Shown: positions 32,356-60,807, counted from the first letter of the stretch. The stretch is DNA of 64,000 nucleotides from Pomphorhynchus laevis (GCA_012934845.2 WNNJ02002092.1:1-64000); one strand, 5' to 3'. Notes: generated by a model not told the origin, from the letters alone. Numbers and translations are program-made.

Positions 32356-32499
32356 AATAATACAATATTGTTATATTATAGCATTATTGAAATACTGACA
32401 TATTTAACGTTAATTTATTGTGTTCACTTGTTTTGATATATGAATAAACCTCTTGGTTATATTTACTGTTTACAACCATTATTCATATATTATTAAAGT

Positions 32500-32850
32500 A
32501 ATAGAAACATATCCTAATTGCCCCGAAGAGGCTTCTATCTGGATTAATTGGTCCAATCGTTTCAATGTGTTCTTGCAGGCGATTTCTGACATTCGTGACT
32601 AGCATAGGCTACCGATTCTTCACAACTCTATTTCCCGCGACCATTATCGAAAAATTGACGATTGTATGAAATTGGAAGATGCTTTGAACCGACTTCAAGC
32701 ATTATTTGTGAAAACTCCGAATGTGATTTTTAATCGACATTTAATATCCACATGTAATCAACAACTCGATCAGTCAATCGATCAATGTTATTTACGATTG
32801 CTAGAGCTTGACAAAATTTGTGACTTTAAAGTGATCACAGCAAAATAACA
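32500..32850 (+). mobile_element. Fossil Ty3/gypsy-like gag fragment
   Basis: A short remnant homologous to the gag domain of the element at 21552-22181; the clearest match is 32666-32848 against about 21760-21920. It is broken, with no LTRs or pol seen, and old by the low similarity. Confidence 0.55.
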
Positions 32851-32959
32851 TTATTATTTATTATTTATTTGTTTATTAATAACATTATTATTTATTAATT
32901 CAATTTATAAATTGAATTAATATTCAATTTATATTCACTATTATAAATTTAGATTTGGC

Positions 32960-33185
32960 AGATTACCAAAAGTGTATAGACTCTCAAGGAGAGGAATTAA
33001 CATGTGGAATTCGTTGCCTGAGGAAGTCGTTGCAGCCCCCAGTTTGAGAACGTTTAAATCACGATGCTACAAATGGATACATGAACAATGCCGCCATTTG
33101 CTTTTGTTTTATTTTTATTTTTTTGGACTCTGACTGAATAGCCTTTTGGCTTTGGTATGTATTAGAATAATAATATAAATACGTT
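32960..33185 (+). mobile_element. LINE-C 3' end fragment
   Basis: The frame at about 32970-33120 reads RLSRRGINMWNSLPEEVVAA, then PSLRTFKSRCYKWIHEQ, the CR1-type C-terminus seen also at 5369-5450. The 3' UTR contains AATAGCCTTTTGGCTTTGGT and ends in AATAATAATATAAA, as does copy 1 near 5580-5604. Confidence 0.65.
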
Positions 33186-33289
33186 GACATATAAAAGAGT
33201 CATTTTGTCTGATCACAATATTAAGAAAAGGAAAAAAGAGAGAAAAAAGGAGTTCAGCAATAATAAATTGTCACATATAGTTATATATT

Positions 33290-33490
33290 TCCTGCAAAGA
33301 ATCTTCTCTATTTTTCACCTGCTCAGCGCATTCTGGAATGATTTGTACTGTGTCATAGACACGATCGTATTCGGTAATCGGTTCCATAGGTTTACCGCTC
33401 TGTGAGATAATCGCAGGTATCTATGACATTTCCCGTGTGATTGAACAACAACTGATAAAGAGTGTCCTCTGTGGCTCGGGCGATTATTTA
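33290..33490 (-). mobile_element. CR1-like LINE C-terminal fragment
   Basis: The minus strand reads DTLYQLLFNHTGNVIDTCDY, then (after a frame change) RAVNLWNRLPNTIVSMTQYK and SFQNALSR. The WN-x-LP core is the CR1-type ORF2 end. Confidence 0.55.
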
Positions 33491-33509
33491 GAAAAAAGGA
33501 TTCCTATGG

Positions 33510-33676
33510 ATAACATGGAAAGATTCCCTCTCGAGGTCCGCCACGCTCCCTACTTTATCACATTCAAATACCTCCTATATTCACACCTTCTCGACACATG
33601 ATTTAATTTTTGTTTTGTTGTGGTCATGTAAGCGTGCGCAAGCACGCATTTGCCACGTCAAATAAATATTTTTTAA
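33510..33676 (+). mobile_element. LINE-A 3' end fragment with GCAA-loop hairpin
   Basis: Only the last codons (PLEVRHAPYFITFKYLLYSHL at 33523-33590) and the 3' UTR of LINE-A. The hairpin at 33632-33647 is GCGTGCGCAAGCACGC, with loop GCAA. A LINE-C piece starts directly after the tail (AAAGACATGGATCAT at 33677, as at 5433). Confidence 0.75.
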
Positions 33677-33769
33677 AGACATGGATCATTCGCCATAACT
33701 GTAATAAATCATTGTACACATATCTCGTGTAAACTGAAGTAATATTTAGTTGGCGTAGTCTATCACAGT

Positions 33770-35000
33770 AGGCAATGTTTCGAAGACCAGAACAGCTTGG
33801 AAAATCGGCAAAGAATCTTTTCTAATTAGTTTATTTCACCACACGTAGAAGGAAAAGTCGCCAGCGAAGCATAATCAATGATTACTCTGATCACACGTAG
33901 AAGTGTGAATGATTACTCCTTCACCACACGTAGAAGGAAAAGTCGCCGGCGAAGCATAATCAATGATTACTCTGATCAACGCCTTATATAATAGTGAGAA
34001 CTGAGACGGTGGAAGCGAACTAAAAGAATTTTTGATCATGCAAATACTTTTCCTCGACGTGTTGCATATATTTTCAGTATTGAGGTCGCTTTTAAACGAA
34101 TTCTGAACAATTATCTCAAGATCTTTTGTATACGAATTTGTGGGAATAATCTGACCGCAAACAGAATAATCATTTGGTAAATCACTACGACCAAATCTGA
34201 GGTGGACACATTTAATAATGTTAATCATGATTCCGGTCAGTTCGCTCTACCTATTAACCATATTTATGTCATCTTGTAAGTGTTCCATATCGCCATGGTA
34301 TGTTATGGCATTTCATATTTAAAGATCATCCGCGAATGCTATTTTTTACATTTTAGAGAGCGTAGCAAACAATCCAGAAATATCACGAATAATAATGGAC
34401 CCAACACCGATACCTGAGAAACACCCATTGATTAATTTAAAGGTCTAGATAGACAATTTCCAACTCGAACTCTAAAAGAACGATCAGATAGGAAAGCGTG
34501 AATCCATCGAATAATAGAAATTTCAATTCCGTAATCTGCAAGAGCATCAATCAACATATTGTGCGGAACCCTATTAAAGGCCCAACTGAAGTCGAAATAT
34601 ACGACATCAACAGCATTACCCTGCGCAACTGTATCAAGCCATGTTTTGCGTGCATATAAAAGATTAGACATGCAATAACGTCCAGGACGAAAACCATGTT
34701 GCGAATTATCTAAAAAGTTCGATGATTTAAGATAGTATAGTAATCGCCGATGCAATATACGCTCTAACATCTTGCATACCACACTTGTAAGGCTTATTGC
34801 TCTAAAATTTTCAGGATTGTGACGATCTCCTTTTTTGTGGACCGGCACTACAGTGACGATTTTCCAATCTAACGGTAGAATTGACTTAGCTATTGATAGT
34901 TGAAACAAATAAGCTAACGGTGAAGCAATAAAAGTAGATAATATCTTTAGTATCTGGGGATATAATCCATCCGAATCAGGTGATAAACGTAGACTCATTT
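33770..35000 (-). mobile_element. LINE-C copy 3, CR1-like reverse transcriptase
   Basis: Minus-strand RT fragment. The 34998-34432 block is open: SPDSDGLYPQILKILSTFIA, WKIVTVVPVHKKGDRHNPEN, FRAISLTSVVCKMLERILHR, GFRPGRYCMSNLLYARKTWL and YFDFSWAFNRVPHNMLIDAL. The 34228-33875 block gives the post-YADD region (INIIKCVHLRFGRSDL ... LLYKALIRVIIDYASPATF). The catalytic region between them (34430-34230) is present but frame-broken. A ~90-bp tandem duplication containing CACCACACGTAGAAGG lies at about 33836-33975. Confidence 0.8.
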
Positions 35001-35412
35001 AGCTTATTTGATCCATTAATATTGTGATTGATAGCAAATCACAAGAGAGATTGGTCCTCAAAAAAATAAATTCATCAGATGTTTCACTGTCAAGAGTTTA
35101 CTAAGATGTTGTCCAAGTTAATATATTAGACTGCATTAAAATGTGTTCGTTCGTAGAGATTCCTATATCGGCTTTTGTTAATTCATGTCGGCTGTATTGT
35201 TATTTTTAAAATTGAACGACTTAAATTTATGCTCTTTATTTTTACTCGTTTTCTTTTTCAGATTTTCGTAGAACGCTGCCCAACACATTTGCCTGAACTA
35301 TTGCTGACAAAATTTGCCTGTCTTTTTTAAATTCCGACAAGGCAACACATTGACAAGTCTATTTATTTGAGTGCATAAGCGTAGTTATTCAAAATAAGCG
35401 TTTTGGCTTATT
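35001..35412 (+). other. Region upstream of Rap1 (possible 5' UTR)
   Basis: No TE recognised. A pyrimidine tract ending TTTCTTTTTCAG at 35261 could be the acceptor of a 5' UTR exon running 35262-35412 into the ATG at 35413. The upstream non-coding exon and promoter are not identifiable. Confidence 0.35.
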
Positions 35413-52682
<17,270 letters not shown>

Positions 52683-53200
52683 GGAATTCATAATAGAAAT
52701 GATTACGATGATGATAGCAGTGATAATGGAGAATTAATTTTTGAACTTTATTGTTTAAACGCACTTTTATTATCGTCTCAAATAATTCATAATCATGATC
52801 GTCATGTCTTATGTGGTTATAGTTTTTTGTTTACTATGGGATATAACCGTAGTAAGCTTATAACCGTTAAAATTTGACGCTTTGTATACATTAACAAAAT
52901 ATAAATCGAAATTTTACATTTTAATTGAAAAATAGTGTCTATTTCACTTTCATCATAACATTTAAATCAATAACTTTATTGTATGAATGCTGATTTTAAT
53001 ATTTATTCTTTCCTTATACGACGACATTTTTTATTTTGCCAACGAAAGTCAAATATTACTTTAATTTTGTAATTATATTTGCCATTTTTAAATTAAATTC
53101 CGTATTCCATTTTTATTTTTTACATTGCACAAAATATTTAAGTAAAGTTAAATGACGTGATTTTATTTGTCAATATGAAATAAAAATTTAGAAATTAGTA
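52683..53200 (+). other. Rap1: Rap1 3' UTR region
   Basis: Follows the TAA at 52680-52682 with no TE seen. An AATAAA lies at about 53178-53183 (GAAATAAAAAT) and may be the poly(A) signal. The transcript end cannot be fixed. 53200-53930 is AT-rich with no gene seen. Confidence 0.35.
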
Positions 53201-53929
53201 TTTACGATTACTAATTAGCGTTTTAGATAAGTTATTCACTAACTACAATACTCATCACTTTAACTTCAAAAGGTTTATTTCTTTCAGGTCTAAACGTTGA
53301 CATTATATATAATATGTATTATATATAAATAAAATAACATGTCTCTATCAATTAACTATTGATATTAACTATTGTCTCTATCTATTAGTTTTTTAATAAA
53401 CGTTCTGCCTCGCTGTTTCTAAAATATATAAATGTCGCAGTGTACGAAATAATGGATAGATACAAAAAATCTAAACACTTTAATTCAAAAAGCTTATATT
53501 ATGTCTCTGTTTAAATGCACTGTCAGCATTTAATGCATTCCTAGCTTAATGCCATTACACAATTGTTGTAGCCGATATATTTTACTGTATTGTTGTTGTT
53601 CGTCTTGCACTTTTTCAATTATTTTATAGGTTAAGCAGCCTTGTAGTGTTCTGTGTAGCAAAACATGTCTACAACTGCATCAATGTGTATGTTTGCTTTT
53701 ATATGCGCACATTTATATTTAAATAAGATAATAATAATAATTATGTCTCGTAAGCTCTTCCTTTCTCACCTACGTATTGATTTTTATATTTGTTCTATTT
53801 GCCACATATTGGCACTTTATTTATGCAGTACTCATATTTTATTTATTTTTAAGTTTATTACCGCAATTCTAATTTAGTTTCAAAGCATTATGTCAGACGG
53901 CATTGATATTATTACATTTAAAGGCCCAA

Positions 53930-54850
53930 TTAGTTGTTTGTTTGATATTTTTAATTTAAATGATGCCGAATATTTGCTCATTTTGTTTGGAATTCAATAG
54001 TGTATTTGGATATTATTTGTTGTAGAATTGAATGTTTGAATTTTTAAATATCGTTGCGAAAGTTTGGTTAAATTTTGATAGCGGTTTGCAGTAATCTAAA
54101 ACTATTGTTGGTTTTAAGGATGTCTCACAGTTTTCATTTCCTGTTTTTCTTAATAATATTTGTATGGTTCTTCTAGAATTACCTCTTTTTCGTAAATAAT
54201 CATCATATTGCGAAGTTCTTCATTTCTTGTTGATTCTGAACATAGTCGGACAATTCGCCGAGTCTCATTTTTAATCAAATTTATTTTCACACATTTTGGT
54301 TGATTACTTGATGAATTCAGATACATGCCTTTATGCGTTTATTTCCTAAGCAAGGGTATTTTAAAATTTTGCCTTTTAAAGAAATTACGACGTTCAAAAT
54401 TGATACTGATATGTTAATATCTCCTGTAAAACACAATCGGCCTGTGCTCTTAATTTTTTAAGAACTTCTTGTGTAGAACTTCTGCTGCTCAGACACGTGC
54501 ATGAACATAATGACATAATAGTGATGCCATAGGTGTACCCATAGTGGTTGTTTTGATTGTTGATATAATTGGTCATCGAATTCAAAAAATATTATCTTTT
54601 AATACTATTTCAAGTGCATCCTTCAAGAAATTTATTTTGTCGCTATGCTAATTACGGCGTCTCATATAATAGACTATAGCATTTATTACAGATTCGCTAT
54701 CGATAGACGTATATAACGACTCATTGAGTTTTACATTGATTCGTTGTCAATATCGTTTCTAATTGATTTTTGTCTATGAATAAATCTAACAGATGATTCA
54801 ATATTTGTTAGCACTAGTTTAAACTATCTTGATAACAAGTACTTACAATA
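53930..54850 (-). mobile_element. Penelope-like element fragment 4
   Basis: The minus strand from about 54740 reads NESLYTSIDSESVINAIVYY then MRRRN, the PLE S-LYT-x(I/V) motif. Further on: KINFLKDALEIVLKDNIFFE, FDDQLYQQ, TMGTPMASLL and HYVHARV (the GxxMGSPxSP motif). Near 54140-54050 it reads TIVLDYCKPLSKFNQTFATI, resembling the region ahead of the endonuclease. Similar in type to fragment 2. Heavily broken; no nuclease seen. Confidence 0.6.
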
Positions 54851-54901
54851 AATCACTGGTTAAATTTGTCTTAATTATACTAAGTTCTTACAATATTAAT
54901 A

Positions 54902-54935
54902 TACACAATCTAAAGTACACACAAGCTTAAACACA
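54902..54935 (+). promoter_or_regulatory. Shared LINE 5' box upstream of LINE-G
   Basis: ACACAATCTAAAGTACACAC, then AAGCTTAAACACACACC. LINE-A copy 2 has AGCTTAAACACACAATCTAA then AGTAAATAC at 9264, that is, the same two sub-blocks in a different order. Confidence 0.4.
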
Positions 54936-54994
54936 CACCAAAGCGGAAAGAAAAAACCAACAACGATCCACGCTCAACTCGCGTATCTCTTGGA

Positions 54995-55591
54995 ATGCGA
55001 GAGAATTCTGAATCTTGCGGAATGCAAGAGAATGACGTCCCCAGTCTGGTCAGGAAAACAAATTATGAATCATCCGGACTAATTCGAGGTGAGATCGTGT
55101 CGGAAAAAGGACAATGCAGCATTTGTCGTCGATTATTTTGCTTAACTTCTACCGGCCGAATACGCAGGCATGACCAATCTTTCGGCTATCCCGGTTCTAG
55201 TCAAACGCCTACTTCCATAAATAGTTCGGCATCATTCGATACTCAGGCTGACAACACCTTTTCAGGAGAGCATTGGGATATCGCGTTTATCAAGATGCTA
55301 TCAGTTCGGTTGGTTCGACGAATACCCAGATCTGCCAGGTCCCAGGTAGCTATAACTCGTTCATTCATTTTGGCTGACATTGCGAGGGACCACCAGAAAG
55401 AAGATGCGTGGATTAAATTGTTGATGTTCGCGAGAATGGTTATCCGCGTGCCTGTAAGGACTGAGGAAAATGGCAATCGCAGTTTGTCTCAGAAGATAAA
55501 GCAGGCATGTCTCAAATTTTTTGATATGACATCCAGGTTAGTTGATGATGTTGTGGAGCGAAGGCGGGGGAGGTTCCGGCAATCGAACTAA
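54995..55591 (+). pseudogene. LINE-G N-terminal region with C2H2-like finger
   Basis: 198 codons open from ATG 54995. A finger-like motif is CSICRRLFCLTSTGRIRRHD (Cys-x2-Cys ... His) near 55110-55170. This is followed by a linker and the conserved pre-RT helices of this LINE class: VRLVRRIPRSARSQVAITRS, FILADIARDHQKEDAWIKLL and MFARMVIRVPVRTEENGN. The start is uncertain because the frame is open further upstream. The frame ends at a TAA after RFRQSN. The homologous protein continues in another frame (NLCRRVE..LEDGDVRGAIR, LVSSDDGIVQFDNQVLSELR at about 55615-55720), which shows the stop is a defect. The finger probably binds DNA at the target site. Confidence 0.7.
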
Positions 55592-55834
55592 AGTAGACGA
55601 TCGCGAGGCCAATAGAAATCTTTGTCGCAGAGTAGAATGACTGGAAGACGGTGATGTTCGCGGCGCAATCAGATTAGTGAGCAGCGACGACGGAATAGTG
55701 CAATTCGACAATCAAGTTTTGTCAGAACTAAGGTCCAAACACTCCCACGAACTAACCAATTAGGTGGGACACATATACAAGTTCAAATTCACAGTGCACC
55801 GCCTTATGCCTTCCCTGTTGTCTCTGCTGACATC

Positions 55835-57300
55835 GTGAAGTCTGCTCTCCGCTCTTTCCCAAATTCTTCTTCAAGTGGATTAGATGGACTCAGTCCACTA
55901 CATCTAAAATACCTGACTGGTCCAACGTGCGGCCTTCCAAGGGTTCGCCTAGTGCATTCCATGGCTGAATTCATCACCGTCGTCTTAAAAGGTTGTGTGC
56001 CGGATTCAATAAGGAAATTTTTCTGCGGTGCTAAACTACTGGCATTACAGAAGCCTAAAAGCGGTATCCGTCCGATTGCCGTGCTGTACGCTGCGTCGAT
56101 TGGCATCAAAGATTGTTGCACGTTGGGCATCCAACGACATTCTAGATGAGTTCGTACCTCGACAATTTGGCGTTGGAATACCACGAGGAGTTGAAGCTGT
56201 GACTCACGCGTCCAGGCATTTTGTCGCGAACGCCTTAGTCCCTGGAGTAGCGCTCGCCAAGCTCGATTTTCATAACGCTTTCAACACGGTCAACCGCGAC
56301 CACATGATTGACACGGTTCGAAGGAAGCTACCAGCATACCTACCTTTCGTTAACATGTGCTTTGGTGATGAGAGTTATCTCATTGCGGGCGCCTCAATAA
56401 TTCCATCCGCTGAAGGTGTACAACAGGGAGACCCACTCGGTCCTCTGCTTTTCTCGCTTACCGTAAAGGAAGTTGTCAAACTCTGCCAGTCACCTTTTTG
56501 TGCATGGTATCTCGACGACTGTATTTTGGGTGGTGACTTGGATACGATTTACTCTGATGTAGTTAAAATATTCGATCAGGGTTCAAGAAGACTGACATTA
56601 AATCCTCAAAAGTCGGAATTAATCACCCGAGATCCTATAGATCAAATTCGTTTGATGGAATTGATTCCTAAATCCATTCTCACTAGTCCCAACGACGCTG
56701 TTATCTTGGGTACTCCTGTAGGAAACGAGTTGGCGCTCGATGAAACCGTGAATCAATGTGTATCGCTTATCCAGAACACTGTCTGACGAATGGCCGATCT
56801 ATCCAGACAGGATGCGCTGTTTCTATTGCGATGTAGCTTCAGCATACCAAAGATTTCTCATCTGCTACGCTGTGCCCCTTGCTTTTCATGTCCATCTTTT
56901 AAGAATTATGACGAAGTCCTAAAGTCCGCTCTTGCCAACATCTTGAATTTATATCTGGATGATAATGCATGGCGTCAAGCAACTTTGCCGATTGACTTAG
57001 GTGGCTTAAGTTTATATCGCAGTGAAGTTATATCCCTGCCGGCATATTTGTCCTCAATCACAGGTACGTCAATTCTCGTAAACGCATTGGCCGGACCAAA
57101 CCTTGGAGCAACCAGCGGAGTGAATGGCTCGGATTTCCAACACGGTGTGCGCGGATGGGCGGCTGTATGGGGGAAGAGTTGCCAACAGAAAAACACAAAC
57201 AAAAACGTTGGTCTCATCCTGTGCACTTGGTCGCAAGTGGTTCTCTCTTATTGGATGCTGATTCTTCTAAATGTCGAGCTAGACTGCTTGAAACGGTAGG
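55835..57300 (+). pseudogene. LINE-G reverse transcriptase
   Basis: KSALRSFPNSSSSGLDGLSP starts the RT entry. It continues with KLLALQKPKSGIRPIAV (56030-56080) and, after a frame change, IVARWASNDILDEFVPRQFG. Then come LAKLDFHNAFNTVNRDHM near 56260-56310, SAEGVQQGDPLGPLLFSL near 56410-56460, and CAWYLDDCILGG with the catalytic YLDD at 56508-56519, followed by LTLNPQKSELI. After a TGA at 56784-56786 the thumb region reads LSRQDALFLLRCSFSIPKIS and LDDNAWRQATLPIDLGGLSL. These motifs are diagnostic of the RLE-linked RT family common in cnidarians and aphids. Confidence 0.85.
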
Positions 57301-57772
57301 CAAAGACTCCGGGGCTTTCCTGATGGCACTTCCAATCTCGGCGGTCGGCACCAGATTGGACGATGTATCATTCACCATTGCCGCTGCGCTACGACTCGGT
57401 ATCAAATTTAGCGGGGAATTCACATGTGGATGCGGGAATATCAGCGACTCATCAGGTTTGCACGATCTGGACTGTCGATATAGCAAACCTCGGCACAGTC
57501 GACATTCGGAGATGAACCACATAATGCAAATGGCTTTCTCTTCAGTAGGGATACCTTCTCGACTAGAACCGGTAAGGTTGTGTCGCAGCGACGGCAAGCG
57601 ACCTGATGGTGGCACTTTGGTTTCACGAAAGGGCGGCAAATTGCTGATTTGGGACGCTACCTGCATAAATCCTCTAGCGGCGAGTTACGAGGACAAGGCA
57701 GTCATTCGGACCAGGGAGGTTGCCGCCTTTGCAGAGAGCAAGAAGAGGGAAAAATACAGAGATCGACAATAG
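57155..57772 (+). pseudogene. LINE-G zinc knuckle and restriction-like endonuclease
   Basis: 206 codons open. ADSSKCRARLLETVGKDSGA, FLMALPISAVGTRLDD and IAAALRLGIKF lead to CGCGNISDSSGLHDLDCRYS then RHSEMNHIM (a CCHC-type knuckle). Next comes the PD-(D/E)XK nuclease: CRSDGKRPDGGTLVSRKGGK with LLIWDATCINPLAASYEDKA. The nuclease would nick the target DNA for priming. The tail EKYRDRQ is typical of the C-terminus of this family. Parallel to the LINE-D fragment at 31154-32161. Confidence 0.83.
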
Positions 57773-58430
57773 AATATATACCTTCGTTCCAATCGCGGTC
57801 TAGTCCTTGGGTGTCTTGGGCAAGGAAACCTCGTGTTTTACTGTAGAGATCGAAAATATGATGTCAAAGGCAACTTGCGAACCTCGATCAACGGCTTTCC
57901 TCAGGCAACGATTAAGCGCATCGGTTCAACGTGGGAATGCAACGTGTATACTCGAATGCTTGGGCGATCAATCGGTTTCCGACTTTTTTTAACTTAATGA
58001 CTGTACTTATTTCAAACTATGTTTTATTAATTGTTTTATCAAATCACTGCTTAAAATCTTTTGGATTAATAATATTTAATTTTGTTAGTACTTATTTAAC
58101 TATAAATTTAATAATTTTGTTTATAAATCTGCTTGCTAACTAAGTTATACGTTTATTTATGCTTAATATTGAACATCCATGGCAAGGATATATATTTTTA
58201 TGTACTTTAATATGCATATATAATACGTTCTAAGCATGATGTAGATTGTAATAAATCATTGAGTGCAGTAATGCCAAAATATTTTAGTGAAATGTGTTTA
58301 TTAATCACATTTCGAATTTTTTTATCTTGCCTTATGCAATTTATGCTTATTGAGTGTGCTATAATCGCTACTTTGCTATTGTCTTAAAGATCCGTTATAT
58401 AATATGTCCTACCTTTAAAACACACAATGT

Positions 58431-58690
58431 GATTTCGCAACAGAAACCAGCTCCGGATTTAATTATTCATTACTACCAACTTCATCCACTTTGGATTGCA
58501 ACATGGCAGATTTGAGCCTGAAATATTGGCATTGTATCACCAGCAACTGCCGTGCAACGATACACCCAGACTAATCAGAGAGCTGTGCACCGCTGTAGTT
58601 TTCTTTTTAACCTTATTTGTACTTCCTGATTCGAACTTAGATTTTATCGATCGGTAGGTTTACGACTTACCGACTAGGCTAACCATCCAG
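58431..58690 (-). mobile_element. tRNA-derived SINE copy 1
   Basis: The minus strand starts CTGGATGGTTAGCCTAGTCG. It contains a perfect A box (TAGCCTAGTCGG, encoded at 58681-58670) and a perfect B box (GTTCGAATC, at 58636-58628) with 33 nt between them, as in a tRNA gene. A ~185-bp body follows and ends GGTTTCTGTTGCGAAATC. A second 260-bp copy lies at 63611-63870. RNA polymerase III transcription is expected from the boxes. The partner LINE was not identified. Confidence 0.75.
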
Positions 58691-58749
58691 TATAGCAAAT
58701 CAATATCGAAAAAAACCTATTTGCCAATAATAACTTATCAGTAGAACAA

Positions 58750-59035
58750 AACAGATCAGATTACTGCGTCTAAATAACCATAAGAACTTAAACACATCGT
58801 ATAAATCTACGTATTTTATTCTAATAAATAACAGACGTGTTATCAAAATAAGGATTAGAGGTCATTAGGAGGAACTGCTATGCTAACAGGTTTCGACTTC
58901 TCTACCCAATATAGTAACGGGGCCAAATACGTGTTAAGGACGTATTTCCTCTGATTAAAGTTGATTATATAGTATTTTATTCTAATACAGAGTATATTAT
59001 TTATTATTCATCCATAAAAATTATCCATTAATGAT
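58750..59035 (-). repeat. Repeat X copy attached to PLE fragment 3
   Basis: Starts near CAGATTACTGCGTCTAAATA. It includes TCTAATAAATAACAGACG, AGGATTAGAGGTCATTAGGA and TGCTATGCTAACAGGTTTCG, and ends TATTATTCATCCATAAAAAT, where the PLE coding region begins on the minus strand. Confidence 0.75.
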
Positions 59036-59660
59036 TTTAAAATCATTTTTAATATTATTGTGTTGGTTTATATATTTTACTATTTTCTGTTTGATGTTAT
59101 TTTTATAGTAACCTAGTTTAAAATATGTATCTATTAAATTATTTAAATGATTTTGAAGAAAGCCAATATCATTACATATTGTTGCAATTCTTAAGATTTC
59201 ATTATTTAATGATCTTTTCCCAATATAAGATTAATTAATTTTACTAACGCTTCTTTAATATCTACTAAATCTAGATTAGTATAAAGCGTACTAAAATCGT
59301 ATGTATTTATATTTTGAAAATTTATTCCTTTTGTCTGTTCTAAAAATTCTTTTGTAGAATTAATACTGAAATAGTGTTTTATACCAGTATTAATTTCGAT
59401 TACCTTGCAATATTTTTTGAAGTGTGTTTTAATTAATTTAAGTATTTTATTCATATAGACAGAAAGTGGTTTTAATGTACATTTAAACGCACTACATATG
59501 AACCTAGGTTTTATTGGATTTTTATGTAATTTTGGATTCCAATATAATATAGGTATAGTTTTATTATCTGATTCAACCTTTATACCCTTCTTATCCATTA
59601 TAAAGCAGATTTGATTAACTTTGATTTTAGTTACTAAACTAAAATCACTACCTTCATATG
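59036..59660 (-). mobile_element. Penelope-like element fragment 3 (internally deleted)
   Basis: The minus-strand block 59598-59206 is open: KTIPILYWNPKLHKNPIKPR, FICSAFKCTLKPLSVYMNKI, KKYCKVIEINTGIKHYFSIN and NINTYDFSTLYTNLDLVDIK. These are the fingers/palm entry motifs of PLE-type RTs (PKLHK, SALYT-like STLYT). It then joins directly to the C-terminal segment LNNEILRIATICNDI ... NNLIDTYFKLGYYKNN (59190-59090), also seen in fragment 1. The RT catalytic region has therefore been deleted. It ends in repeat X. Confidence 0.7.
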
Positions 59661-60354
59661 TTGCGTGATTTAGAAAAAATCAATGATTTAGAAACGGGTA
59701 ACTAAATATTTAATAATGCATTATTTTTCTAAATAACTGTAAACTACATGTTTTTACAACTTTTTACAAAATTGTTTAATTTAGTTGCGATACATTTTTG
59801 CTGACACATCAATTAATTAAGACGTCGGTTTAGGAAAATTTTAGGAGTATAATTTGCAATATCATCCAATGTCTTAATAATACATTGTCTTAATAAGACC
59901 GACACCAACTATGGACAACTGCAAGTACAGTGCTCAATACACGACTGCAGCGTCTGGTCAACAATCGCCTGCGACAAGAATAAGTCTAAAGAAGACTTAG
60001 TATGCGGTTTTTGTGTCAACAAACTAATCTGAAATCTTCCAATAAGCACATATCAACATCCAACACGTCAACTCAAACTACCCCGTCGTTTCTAATGTTA
60101 TTTCTACAACCACCGACCCTGCACCATATACACTTCCCATTCCATGTCATCTTTACTCCATGACACTCCCCGTCCCGTCTTTCCCGTCTCGTTTCTCAAT
60201 AACTTGCAAACATTAATCAAAATCGCCTCCACCAACCTCCACGATCCTTCCATACCTAACCTTTCCTCATATAGATTGCCACCCATAGATTGCCACTCTG
60301 TCTCCCGTCTTCAAACCAAATCCCTCCAAATCATAAACTGCCAGCTCTCCTATT

Positions 60355-60735
60355 TTGATCTCACCCACTCACGTCAGTTGTTTTCCTTTACGGAAGCGCT
60401 TTCCTTCTCGCGATCGTTGCGTCATCGTCACTAATATCACTCATTCCAAATCCTTATCTCCACAAGCAAGTCTCGACCACGATGTTTCCATCACATCCAC
60501 TCTCGATATTCTCTTACCCTTCAAGTCTCACCCACATTGTCGCTTGCACCGTGCCCCATGGTTTGACATCCAATGCCTACTATCAAAGCGTCGACTCCGC
60601 CATGCTTTTCGAGTCTATCACCGCTCTCTCAGACGTGATTTCCGCTCGATCACTCCGTCTTTCCGTGATTCCTATCTTACTCTTCGCCGGTATCATCTCA
60701 ACCTACTACGTACCAAATGCAACTCCTTCTGGTAG
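60355..60735 (+). pseudogene. LINE-A in-frame ORF1/ORF2 fusion frame
   Basis: 127 codons open. Residues 1-43 come from the ORF1 C-terminal domain (RDRCVIVTNITHSKSLSPQA, SLDHDVS). The remainder comes from the ORF2 linker between endonuclease and RT (STLDILLPFKSHPHCRLHRA, CLLSKRRLRHAFRVYHRSLR). The fusion results from a deletion of about 1.2 kb relative to copies 1 and 3. No function can be claimed. Confidence 0.7.
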
Positions 60736-60807
60736 CATAAAATCATCATTTCATTCAACTCTAAGACTCTCTGGCATACTTTTAACTCAATCCTTGCTCG
60801 CTACTCT

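Larger units (their letters stand above)
54890..57995 (+). mobile_element. LINE-G, near-complete RLE-class LINE
   Basis: Leader with the shared 5' box (54902), an N-terminal zinc-finger protein region (from about 54995), RT (55835-57300), a Cys/His knuckle and a restriction-like endonuclease (57155-57770), and a 3' end near 57995. The order matches RLE-class LINEs (R2/NeSL/Hero-like superfamily). The coding frame is interrupted by stops and frameshifts near 55589, 55762, 56100, 56784 and 57230, so it is not active as it stands. I cannot name the clade with certainty. Confidence 0.85.

Noticed and set aside
53665-53877. Plus-strand 70-codon open frame downstream of Rap1
   Set aside because: Composition is what T-rich DNA gives by chance, and no family was recognised.
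58628-58681. Possible tRNA gene (A and B boxes)
   Set aside because: The acceptor stem and the cloverleaf arms do not close, and a second 260-bp copy with the same body shows a SINE instead.
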